Assembly (NCBI GenBank): GCA_965662885.1
Contig: CBFIJI010000022.1
Span: forward strand, 1-22,881
Source of the DNA: CBFIJI01 sp965662885
Lineage (GTDB): Bacteria; Bacteroidota; Bacteroidia; Flavobacteriales; Flavobacteriaceae
Length of the DNA stretch: 22,881 nucleotides
Reading direction: 5' to 3'
This document shows positions 7,890 through 15,234 of this stretch, in pieces. Position 1 is the stretch's first letter. Every line of letters starts with the position of its first letter. Both the position numbers and the translations under genes were made by a program. Below the pieces are notes generated by a model. That model was given only the letters and a program-made list of their open reading frames with translations. It was not told where the DNA came from and did not search any database.

Positions 7890-9656
7890 TTAAGCAGTTT
7901 CAGAAGTCAAAAACTGAACATCGTGTAGTTTAGCATAAAACCCATTGGGAATATTTTTTAATTCCTCATGAGTTCCAACCTCTACAATACTTCCTTTATC
8001 CATAACTACTATACGATCAGCATTCTTAATAGTAGCCAGACGATGTGCAATAATAATAGACGTTTTGCCTTTAGTAATCGTATTGGTTGCTTTTTGAATG
8101 ATTTCCTCAGAATAGGTATCAATAGAAGAAGTCGCCTCATCCAAAACCAAAATACTTGGATTGGAAATATACGCCCTTAAAAAAGCAATTAATTGGCGTT
8201 GACCCGAAGAAAGCATCAATCCTCGTTCTTTCACATTATAGCTATAACCACCTGGTAAAGAAGTGATAAAATCATGAACCCCGATTTCTTTTGCAGCTTT
8301 AATCACTTCATCCATACCTAAGTTTTCATCAAAAAGAGTGATATTATTAAAAATGGTATCCGCAAATAAAAATACATCTTGAAGGACAACCGCTACATGG
8401 TCTCGTAGCTGCGATAATTCATACTCTCGGATAGACACATCATCGATATATATTTGTCCATCGTCAAATTCGTAAAAACGAGAAAGTAAATTAATTATTG
8501 TTGACTTACCAGCACCTGTTGCACCGACAATGGCAATAGTTTCTCCGGGTTCAATGGTTAAAGAGATTCCGTGAAGTATTTCTTCACCTGGTATATAGGA
8601 AAAACGAAGCTCTTCAAATTTTATACGTCCTTTAATTTGTTTTTCAGTAATTATTCCCTGATCCATTATTTGACTTTCTGTCTCTAAAATGGTGAAAATT
8701 CTTTCTGCAGCTACCATCCCCATTTGTAATTGATTGAACTTATCGGCAATTTGACGTAAGGGACGATAAAGCATCTGAGACATTTGAATGAATAAAAAAA
8801 CAGTTCCAATCGAAATACTTCCTCCTGAAACAAGATTAAACCCACCATACCACACCAACAATCCAATGGTCACAGAAGTAGATATCTCCGCTATAGGAAA
8901 GAAAATAGAGTTGAACCAAACCGTTTTTAACCACGCTTTTTTATGCAGTTCATTGATTGCCTTAAATTTTTTATACTCAATGCGTTCTCTGTGAAACAAT
9001 TGAACTACTTTGATACCACTAATACGCTCTTGAACAAATGAATTTAGATTGGCAACCTGAAGGCGAACATCTTCAAAAGCGTTTTTCATTGACTTTTGAA
9101 AAAGACGTGTAGCATAAACGAGAACAGGAAGAACTAAAAAAACAATAAGCGATAATCGCCAATCGATTAGGAGCATAACCGAAATTACTAAGCCCATTTT
9201 TAAAAAATCTGCGATAATCATAAAAAGACCCTGCGAAAAAATACTCGCTATGGTTTCAATATCATTTACAGCTCGAGTAACAAGTCGGCCAACAGCGGTT
9301 TTATCAAAATAGGCTAACTTAAAATGAATGATTTTTTGGAATAAATCGTTTCGTAAATCCTTGACTACTTTTTGACCTAACCAATTGGCATAAAAAACGA
9401 AAATAAATTGAAACATCACCTCCATGATTAAAGTCCCTAACATCAAAAGGATCATAAATAACATTCCTTCGAAGTTTTTAAGCTTGATGTAATCGTCGAC
9501 AGTGATTTTAAGCAAATAAGGAGTAAGCGTAGAAAATGCCGACAGTAAAATTGCGGAGATAAGAACAAAATAATATGTTCGTTTATAGGGACTGACAAAC
9601 TTCATCAGTTTGCCAAATAATTTTAAATCAAAAATTTTACCGCTTACTGCTGCCAT
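7890..9656 (-). CDS. ABC exporter half-transporter (MsbA/multidrug type, fused TMD-NBD)
   Basis: This 588-residue protein fuses a type IV ABC exporter membrane domain (about 1-320, six helices) to one nucleotide-binding domain (about 345-588). The NBD is complete: Walker A GATGAGKST (378-386), Q-loop Q426, signature LSSGQ (482-486), Walker B ILVLDEAT (502-509), and H-loop H538 in IIAHRL. It should work as a homodimer. Lipid A or phospholipid flipping (MsbA-like) and multidrug efflux are both possible; the sequence does not decide. Its ATG shares one base with the stop of truA (TAATG), so it is translated with truA. The arrangement is probably conserved in relatives, but I cannot check that here. 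Confidence 0.9.
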   Translation of the reverse strand: MAAVSGKIFDLKLFGKLMKFVSPYKRTYYFVLISAILLSAFSTLTPYLLKITVDDYIKLKNFEGMLFMILLMLGTLIMEVMFQFIFVFYANWLGQKVVKDLRNDLFQKIIHFKLAYFDKTAVGRLVTRAVNDIETIASIFSQGLFMIIADFLKMGLVISVMLLIDWRLSLIVFLVLPVLVYATRLFQKSMKNAFEDVRLQVANLNSFVQERISGIKVVQLFHRERIEYKKFKAINELHKKAWLKTVWFNSIFFPIAEISTSVTIGLLVWYGGFNLVSGGSISIGTVFLFIQMSQMLYRPLRQIADKFNQLQMGMVAAERIFTILETESQIMDQGIITEKQIKGRIKFEELRFSYIPGEEILHGISLTIEPGETIAIVGATGAGKSTIINLLSRFYEFDDGQIYIDDVSIREYELSQLRDHVAVVLQDVFLFADTIFNNITLFDENLGMDEVIKAAKEIGVHDFITSLPGGYSYNVKERGLMLSSGQRQLIAFLRAYISNPSILVLDEATSSIDTYSEEIIQKATNTITKGKTSIIIAHRLATIKNADRIVVMDKGSIVEVGTHEELKNIPNGFYAKLHDVQFLTSETA

Positions 9657-10402
9657 TATATATAGATCGATTTTGGATATGTAATCTTTGAAAGAAAAAG
9701 TCCCTGAGCAGGAACGGAAAACCCAGCCTTTGATCGATTCTTACTTTCTATAATCATTGAAAATTCTTTATCATTAATTTTACCTTCACCAACATTTATT
9801 AGCGTCCCAACAATTGCCCTAACCATATTACGTAAAAAACGGTTGGCGGTTATGGTAAAGATATAACCATTTTCACTCTTATCCCATGCTACTGAATGGA
9901 TCTTGCATAAAAATGTTTTAACATCTGTATGGGTCTTTGAGAAGCATTCAAAATCATCATACTTAAGAAGTAGTTGTGCTGCTTTATTCATGGCTTCTAC
10001 ATTTAATTCACCCTTGAAGAAAAAATGAAGATCATTATTAAAGGCCATTTTACGAGTAGCTATATAATATTCATAGCTCCGCGTAAGGGCATCAAATCGG
10101 GCATGAGCATTTGCATCTACCTTTTTAAGTTCATGAACAGCTATGTCCTGACTCATAAATTGATTGAGTTGATAAACGAGTTGCTCTTCTTGAAGTTCTG
10201 AAAGCTCAGCATCAAAATGAGCTACCATAAACTTCGCATGAACTCCTGCATCAGTCCTTCCTGCACCAACAACAGTAATGGAGGTTCTTAAAAGCGTGGA
10301 CAACGCATGTTCTAAAACTTCTTGAACGGTAATAGCATTGGGTTGTTTTTGCCAACCATGATAGTTTTTACCGTGGTAGGAAAACTCTAAAAAGTAACGC
10401 AT
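9656..10402 (-). CDS. truA: tRNA pseudouridine(38-40) synthase TruA
   Basis: This 248-residue pseudouridine synthase modifies U38, U39 and U40 in the anticodon stem-loop of many tRNAs. The catalytic aspartate is D51 in GAGRTDAGVHA (46-56). Other family segments are YFLEFSYHGKNYHGWQKQPN at the N-terminus, RFDALTRSYEYY around the conserved Tyr, and NRFLRNMVRAIVGTL in the second half. The length is normal. It is the first gene of a two-gene unit with the ABC exporter and is divergent from the YfcE-like gene across 153 AT-rich bases. On the minus strand a TATATTCG at 10425-10418 is a one-mismatch -7 box and may be its promoter. Confidence 0.95.
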   Translation of the reverse strand: MRYFLEFSYHGKNYHGWQKQPNAITVQEVLEHALSTLLRTSITVVGAGRTDAGVHAKFMVAHFDAELSELQEEQLVYQLNQFMSQDIAVHELKKVDANAHARFDALTRSYEYYIATRKMAFNNDLHFFFKGELNVEAMNKAAQLLLKYDDFECFSKTHTDVKTFLCKIHSVAWDKSENGYIFTITANRFLRNMVRAIVGTLINVGEGKINDKEFSMIIESKNRSKAGFSVPAQGLFLSKITYPKSIYI

Positions 10403-10555
10403 TCAAATTATATCTTTTACGAATATAAATGGAATTATCTGTTCGTCCTATTTGATGTTTAATGATTTAAATTTTTTCTTCAAAACAACTTACTTTATAC
10501 TCAATTTTTGGGGAGTAGTTCATTTGAATTTTTAAATTTATAGCAAATTAAACCT

Positions 10556-11062
10556 TTGAAAAACATCCTTCTACTTTCCGATACCCATTCGCATCTTGAT
10601 GATCGTATTTTAAACTACGTTCATCAAGCGGATGAGATTTGGCATGCTGGAGATATTGGTACTGTAGCGGTTAGTGATACCCTTGAAAAAATAAAACCCC
10701 TTAGAGCTGTATATGGCAATATTGATGGGCAAGAGTTACGCAATATACATCCAAAAACACTCGAATTTAGTTGTGAAGGTGTCGCTGTAATGATTACTCA
10801 TATTGGAGGGTACCCGGGCAGATATGTTCCAAAAATCCGAAAGCTTATTGATAAAAAAAAACCAGCGCTTTTTATCAGTGGTCATTCCCATATTTTAAAA
10901 GTAATGAATGATTCAAAAAGAAATTTACTTCATATGAATCCTGGTGCTTGTGGTAAATCGGGATTTCATAAGATTAGAACCATGTTACGCTTCCGATTAC
11001 AGGAAGGAAAAATTGAAAACCTTGAAGTAATTGAATTGGGGTTGCGAGGAGAACTAACGTAA
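10556..11062 (+). CDS. YfcE/MJ0936-type metallophosphoesterase
   Basis: This 168-residue calcineurin-like phosphoesterase has all five metal-site motifs: SDTHSH (D9, H11), AGDIG (D33), YGNIDG (N55), ITHIGG (H82) and SGHSH (H110, H112). Members hydrolyse phosphodiesters in vitro; the physiological substrate is not known. It is probably cytoplasmic, as no signal peptide is seen. The start is TTG: an in-frame TAG at 10541 leaves no ATG upstream, and the first internal ATG is near residue 79, beyond essential motifs. The 3' end overlaps the stop of the converging DUF4293 gene by nine bases. Confidence 0.88.
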   Translation: MKNILLLSDTHSHLDDRILNYVHQADEIWHAGDIGTVAVSDTLEKIKPLRAVYGNIDGQELRNIHPKTLEFSCEGVAVMITHIGGYPGRYVPKIRKLIDKKKPALFISGHSHILKVMNDSKRNLLHMNPGACGKSGFHKIRTMLRFRLQEGKIENLEVIELGLRGELT

Positions 11063-11443
11063 TCGATCAACGGAACGAACCAAATCTTCATCTTTTTTAA
11101 TTGATCTATTGGCGATTATTAAAAAGTATATCGCTAGAGGAATGCATAGAAGTACTCCAAAAGTTGCATCAATAGCTTCTTGGCTGATCATTATAAACCC
11201 AAAAAAAAGTAATTCTACAAGGAGAAGTAGACCAGCAATTCTATTGAGCTGAATTTGTAGAGGTCTTCGTTTATATAGAAAAAGACTAATTAACACCATA
11301 ACAAAACCTATTAAATTTAAGTAACGAAATAAAGGAACTACCTCACTGAATTTAGTGGATATCTGTATAGGGAAAAGCAAAAAAAGGCTTACCATCAACA
11401 CCATGGCAATGATTATATAAACAGATTGAATGCGTTGAATCAT
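11054..11443 (-). CDS. DUF4293 four-helix membrane protein
   Basis: This 129-residue integral membrane protein starts with MIQRIQSVYIIIAMVLM. It has four predicted helices at about 7-25, 40-57, 68-87 and 93-111, and a charged cytoplasmic tail ending DEDLVRSVDRLR. The start and the tail are the two conserved features of DUF4293, a family confined to Bacteroidetes as far as I know. The function is unknown. It is divergent from rho (139-base gap), a neighbourhood I believe is common in Flavobacteriaceae. The overlap with the YfcE-like gene at the 3' end leaves no space for a terminator between them. Confidence 0.82.
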   Translation of the reverse strand: MIQRIQSVYIIIAMVLMVSLFLLFPIQISTKFSEVVPLFRYLNLIGFVMVLISLFLYKRRPLQIQLNRIAGLLLLVELLFFGFIMISQEAIDATFGVLLCIPLAIYFLIIANRSIKKDEDLVRSVDRLR

Positions 11444-11502
11444 TTATTTTTTTCTGTAAAATTAACTTTTTTTTAAAAATGAAATTATTTAAATAAAATT
11501 TG

Positions 11503-11510
11503 TAGATTTG
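11503..11510 (+). promoter_or_regulatory. Putative -7 box of the rho promoter
   Basis: TAGATTTG matches the Bacteroidetes -7 consensus TAnnTTTG exactly and lies 72 bases before the rho ATG, giving a leader of about 65 bases. No clear TTG -33 element is seen at the usual spacing in the A/T-rich run upstream. The leader could hold autoregulatory sites, since Rho controls its own leader in E. coli, but I see no hairpin strong enough to annotate. Confidence 0.45.
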
Positions 11511-11582
11511 AACAGCTTTATTTAGTAAGGCAATTCCCTCTTAATATTTACTATATCCAAAACAAATTTATTATTCCTATTC

Positions 11583-13079
11583 ATGTACGAGATTGCTACA
11601 TTAAAAACAAAAAAATTACCTGACCTACAGGAAATTGCAAAAAAACTTGGTGTAAAACGAATCACAGGCTTAAAGAAGCTGGATTTAATTTACCAAATAA
11701 TTGACTTTTTAGCCTCTAAACCAGACGACGAACCAGTTGTTGAAAAAGTTAAACCTGAAATTAAAAAAATTGAAACGAAAGCTCCTTTCGTAGCTCCGGT
11801 TAAAAAACCTGAAAAAAACATCAAGAGAGAGAGAGATGTTAAGGTTGAGACTCCCCAAAAACAACATCGCCCTCAGAAAAAATCTAATCACAACAGAAAT
11901 AACAATGGTGAAGTAAACCATAATAGAGATAACCGAAACCGCTATCGTGAACCCGATTATGAATTTGAAGGGATCGTTGAAACAGAAGGTGTTTTGGAAA
12001 TTATGTCTGAAGGTTATGGTTTCTTAAGATCCTCAGATTATAACTACCTCTCCTCCCCCGATGATGTTTATGTTTCTCAATCGCAAATTCGTCTTTTTGG
12101 TTTAAAAACTGGAGATACCGTATTGGGTTCTGTACGTCCACCTAAAGAAGGAGAAAAATATTTTCCATTAATTAAGGTTGACCTTATCAATGGACTCAAC
12201 CCAAAGGTGGTAAGAGATCGTGTTTCTTTTGAACACCTTACCCCCCTATTCCCTCAAGAAAAATTTAATCTTGCAGATAAAAGTAGTACCATTTCCACAC
12301 GTATAATGGATTTGTTTGCACCCATTGGAAAAGGTCAAAGAGGAATGATTGTTTCTCAACCTAAAACGGGTAAAACAATGTTGCTTAAAGATATTGCTAA
12401 TGCTATTGCAGCCAATCATCCTGAAGTTTTTCAATTGATCCTTTTGATTGATGAACGACCGGAAGAAGTTACGGATATGCAGCGTAATGTAGATGGGGAG
12501 GTTGTAGCCTCTACATTTGACGAGCCAGCAGACCGACATGTTCGTGTAGCAAATATTGTATTAGAGAAAGCCAAAAGGTTGGTAGAATGTGGTCATGATG
12601 TGGTAATCTTATTGGATTCAATCACTCGTTTAGCGAGAGCTTATAACACGGTTCAACCTGCATCAGGGAAAATCCTTAGTGGTGGGGTTGATGCAAATGC
12701 ACTTCACAAACCCAAACGCTTTTTTGGTGCTGCAAGAAATATCGAAAACGGAGGATCACTTTCCATAATCGCTACTGCTCTTACTGAAACAGGGTCTAAA
12801 ATGGACGAAGTAATCTTTGAAGAATTTAAAGGAACTGGAAACATGGAACTTCAATTGGATAGAAGAATTTCTAACAGACGTATTTTCCCTGCCATCGATT
12901 TAATTTCTTCCAGTACCCGTCGTGATGATTTATTATTGGATGAAAACACCATTCAACGCATGTGGATCATGAGAAAGTATCTCGCAGATATGAACCCTGT
13001 TGAAGCCATGGAATTTATCAATGATCGTTTTAAAAGAACCAAAAACAATGAAGAGTTTTTGATTTCCATGAATGCTTAA
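11583..13079 (+). CDS. rho: Transcription termination factor Rho
   Basis: This 498-residue protein is the hexameric RNA helicase that terminates transcription. Residues 11-45 form the Rho_N helical domain (LPDLQEIAKKLGVKRITGLK). Residues 46-128 are a charged, Lys/Asn/Arg-rich low-complexity insert with no hydrophobic core (for example HNRNNNGEVNHNRDNRNRYR). The cold-shock-like RNA-binding domain follows (129-205, EGVLEIMSEGYGFLRS). The ATPase core has Walker A SQPKTGKT (258-265), Walker B VVILLD (340-345) and the conserved NRRIFPAID (431-439), with the likely arginine finger at R433. The insert makes it about 80 residues longer than E. coli Rho. The gene is followed by a strong hairpin at 13101-13132. 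Confidence 0.97.
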   Translation: MYEIATLKTKKLPDLQEIAKKLGVKRITGLKKLDLIYQIIDFLASKPDDEPVVEKVKPEIKKIETKAPFVAPVKKPEKNIKRERDVKVETPQKQHRPQKKSNHNRNNNGEVNHNRDNRNRYREPDYEFEGIVETEGVLEIMSEGYGFLRSSDYNYLSSPDDVYVSQSQIRLFGLKTGDTVLGSVRPPKEGEKYFPLIKVDLINGLNPKVVRDRVSFEHLTPLFPQEKFNLADKSSTISTRIMDLFAPIGKGQRGMIVSQPKTGKTMLLKDIANAIAANHPEVFQLILLIDERPEEVTDMQRNVDGEVVASTFDEPADRHVRVANIVLEKAKRLVECGHDVVILLDSITRLARAYNTVQPASGKILSGGVDANALHKPKRFFGAARNIENGGSLSIIATALTETGSKMDEVIFEEFKGTGNMELQLDRRISNRRIFPAIDLISSSTRRDDLLLDENTIQRMWIMRKYLADMNPVEAMEFINDRFKRTKNNEEFLISMNA

Positions 13080-13100
13080 ATGATCAAATCACTTCAAACA

Positions 13101-13132
13101 AAAAATGCCCCTTAATAAGGAGCATTTTTTTT
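13101..13132. terminator. Bidirectional intrinsic terminator between rho and rpsT
   Basis: AAATGCCCCTT and AAGGAGCATTT form an 11-position stem with one mismatch and a three-base AAT loop, flanked by an A run on the left and a T run on the right. It can therefore end transcription from rho (plus) and from rpsT (minus), whose stop is 19 bases away. Confidence 0.85.
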
Positions 13133-13150
13133 ATTTTAATTATTCTTTAA

Positions 13151-13402
13151 TTACAAAGAAGCTACGTGCTTAGAAAGTTTTGACTTTAAATTAGCCGCTT
13201 TATTTGCGTGAATAATATTTTTCTTAGACAATTTATCTACCAAAGAAACTACCGTTGGAAACTGTTTGAGTGCGTCATTTTTATCCGTAGTTTCTCGAAG
13301 TTTACGAACAGCATTTCGTGCAGTTTTGTGTTGGAAACGATTTCTAAGACGTTTCTTGTTGTTTGAACGAATACGTTTTAAAGCAGATTTGTGATTTGCC
13401 AT
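13151..13402 (-). CDS. rpsT: 30S ribosomal protein S20
   Basis: This is an 83-residue, highly basic protein starting MANHKSALKRIRSNNKKRLR, the classic S20 N-terminus. It binds 16S rRNA early in 30S assembly. The rest (AVRKLRETTDKNDALKQF, then IIHANKAANLKSKLSKHVAS) matches the three-helix S20 fold, and the length is normal. The ATG is only 19 bases from the 3' end of the tRNA-Glu gene on the same strand. A separate promoter would have to lie inside the tRNA, so the two are probably one transcript. Confidence 0.96.
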   Translation of the reverse strand: MANHKSALKRIRSNNKKRLRNRFQHKTARNAVRKLRETTDKNDALKQFPTVVSLVDKLSKKNIIHANKAANLKSKLSKHVASL

Positions 13403-13421
13403 ATATTTTATTTTAAAATTG

Positions 13422-13493
13422 TAGCCCGTAGGGGAGTCGAACCCCTCTTTCTAGGATGAAAACCTAACGTCCTAACCGATAGACGAACGGGCC
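13422..13493 (-). tRNA. tRNA-Glu (anticodon UUC)
   Basis: The minus strand folds into a full cloverleaf of 72 bases. The acceptor stem pairs GGCCCGT with ACGGGCT (one G-U pair at the end). The D stem is GTCT/GGAC. The anticodon stem TTAGG/CCTAG (first pair T-G) encloses TTTTCAT with TTC at positions 34-36. The T stem AGGGG/CCCCT has the TTCGACT loop, and the discriminator base is A. The 3' CCA is not encoded (the next bases are CAA), so it is added by the CCA-adding enzyme, as is usual in Bacteroidetes. A strong promoter lies just upstream and rpsT follows. Confidence 0.97.
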
Positions 13494-13512
13494 ATGATTT
13501 TTTTTTCGTTGG

Positions 13513-13543
13513 CAAATGTAATTGTATTATTATTATTATACAA
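13513..13543 (-). promoter_or_regulatory. Promoter of the tRNA-Glu-rpsT unit
   Basis: The minus strand has TTG (13543-13541), a 20-base spacer, and TACATTTG (13520-13513), an exact TAnnTTTG -7 box. The predicted transcript would start about 13 bases upstream of the mature tRNA. The spacer contains five tandem TAT units in plus-strand sense (13525-13539). This is the best-matching Bacteroidetes promoter in the window. Confidence 0.75.
13525..13539. repeat. (TAT)5 trinucleotide microsatellite in a promoter spacer
   Basis: Five perfect TAT units lie between the -33 and -7 elements of the tRNA-Glu-rpsT promoter. Slippage would change the spacer length in steps of three bases. Confidence 0.8.
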
Positions 13544-13660
13544 CCTTTATTTCATGCAAATTGCAACCTTTTTTGGTAAGCGAATTAAAAAAAGTTCCAA
13601 AACAGCATTTCAGGATTGATTTACTTATGAAAAAAAGAATAGGCACTACCCCACCAGAAA

Positions 13661-15139
13661 TTAATAGGCTTTGGCAAAAAGAACACGCTGCTTTGAAGGT
13701 TGGCCACTAAATATACATCGACCTTCTTCCAAGGGATTATCCATGGGGATACATCGAATAGTTGCTTTGGTTTCCTTTTTTATGGCCTCTTCAGAAGCTG
13801 TGGTACCATCCCAATGTGCTGCTATAAAACCTGTTTTGGAATTGAGCACCTCTTTAAATTCATCATAACTTTCGACCTTTGTGATGTGTTGATCTCTAAA
13901 TGTTTTCGCCTTAGTAAAAAGCTGTCCCTGCATTTCCTCTAAATTCTTTTTGATTTCTTCAAGCAATTTTGAAAGGGGGACTGTTGTTTTGGTTAACGTA
14001 TCACGCCGCGCCATTTCAACCATATTATTTTCTAAATCCCTAGGGCCAATTGCAATTCGGATAGGAACACCTTTTAGTTCATATTCATTAAACTTAAACC
14101 CGGGCTTAAAATTATTTCTATTGTCAAATTTGACACGAATGTTATGTTGCTGGAGATCCGCTTTAATTTTATCGGCAACAGTAGCTATTTGCTTTTGCTG
14201 TTCTTCTCCTTTGTAAATTGGAACAATAACAACCTGAATGGGGGCAAGATTAGGAGGTAATACCAAACCATTATCATCACTATGCGTCATGATCAATGCG
14301 CCCATTAAACGTGTTGAAACGCCCCACGATGTTGCCCAAACATGCTCTAATCCACCAGTAGTGGTAGCAAATTTTACATCAAAGGCTTTAGCAAAGTTTT
14401 GTCCTAAAAAATGGGATGTCCCAGCTTGAAGGGCTTTCCCATCTTGCATTAATGCTTCAATACAAAAGGTTTCCACTGCCCCAGCAAAACGCTCTGAAGC
14501 TGTTTTAACACCTTGAATAACGGGTATGGCCATATAATTTTCAACAAATTCCGCGTAAACAGAATTCATTAACCTGGCCTCTTCAATGGCTTCGGCTTCA
14601 GTAGCATGAGCAGTATGCCCTTCTTGCCATAAAAATTCAGCGGTCCTCAAAAATAATCGAGTTCGCATTTCCCAACGGACCACATTAGCCCATTGATTAA
14701 TCAAAATAGGTAAATCACGATAGGATTGTATCCAATTTTTATACGTACTCCATATGATCGCTTCACTCGTGGGACGAACTACCAATTCTTCCTCCAATTT
14801 TGCATCAGGATCTACAACGAGTTTTCCTGAGTTATGCTCGTCATTTTTTAATCGGTAATGGGTTACAACAGCACATTCTTTGGCAAATCCTTCAGCATTT
14901 TTTTCTTCTGCCTCAAATAAACTCTTGGGAACAAATAATGGAAAATAGGCGTTTTCATGACCCGTATCCTTAAACATTTTATCAAGCTGCGCTTGCATCT
15001 TTTCCCATATTGCATATCCGTAGGGCTTAATCACCATACAGCCACGTACAGCGGAGTTTTCCGCTAAATCAGCTTTGACAACTAATTCATTATACCATTT
15101 CGAATAATCTTCCTTTCTTGAGGTGAGTTTCTTGCCCAT
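13661..15139 (-). CDS. proS: Prolyl-tRNA synthetase (short, archaeal/eukaryotic type)
   Basis: This class II synthetase charges tRNA-Pro. The core has RPTSEAIIWSTYKNW, the motif 2 region RTRLFLRTAEFLWQEGHTAH, and motif 3 in GLEHVWATSWGVSTRLMGA. The anticodon-binding domain follows (APIQVVIVPIY), then a C-terminal domain ending in Tyr. There is no INS editing domain, and the protein has about 492 residues, which fits the ProRS type used by many Bacteroidetes. I choose the ATG at 15139 (MGKKLTSRKEDY) because the homologues I remember begin at MGK. An in-frame ATG at 15154 would add MPNLI and remains possible. The 167-base gap downstream to tRNA-Glu holds only that gene's promoter and AT-rich DNA, with no convincing terminator. 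Confidence 0.94.
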   Translation of the reverse strand: MGKKLTSRKEDYSKWYNELVVKADLAENSAVRGCMVIKPYGYAIWEKMQAQLDKMFKDTGHENAYFPLFVPKSLFEAEEKNAEGFAKECAVVTHYRLKNDEHNSGKLVVDPDAKLEEELVVRPTSEAIIWSTYKNWIQSYRDLPILINQWANVVRWEMRTRLFLRTAEFLWQEGHTAHATEAEAIEEARLMNSVYAEFVENYMAIPVIQGVKTASERFAGAVETFCIEALMQDGKALQAGTSHFLGQNFAKAFDVKFATTTGGLEHVWATSWGVSTRLMGALIMTHSDDNGLVLPPNLAPIQVVIVPIYKGEEQQKQIATVADKIKADLQQHNIRVKFDNRNNFKPGFKFNEYELKGVPIRIAIGPRDLENNMVEMARRDTLTKTTVPLSKLLEEIKKNLEEMQGQLFTKAKTFRDQHITKVESYDEFKEVLNSKTGFIAAHWDGTTASEEAIKKETKATIRCIPMDNPLEEGRCIFSGQPSKQRVLFAKAY

Positions 15140-15234
15140 AATTAAGTTTGGCATTAAATTTGCCTATATTGTATCATATTAGTTATTGCTGCAAAACTAC
15201 ACTATTTTGTGTAAAACTTTAAAACGAAAATATT

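Noticed and set aside
12246..12539. Minus-strand open frame antisense to the Rho ATPase core
   Set aside because: It overlaps the most conserved part of rho and is explained by that gene's codon pattern.
13561..13600. AT-rich imperfect inverted repeat downstream of proS (AACCTTTTTT with AAAAAAAGTT)
   Set aside because: The stem is nearly all A-T with a mismatch and a long loop, too weak to call a terminator.
13522..13710. Plus-strand open frame starting with a run of Tyr codons
   Set aside because: The Tyr run is the promoter microsatellite read as codons, and the rest lies antisense to the end of proS. No start signal or family match.
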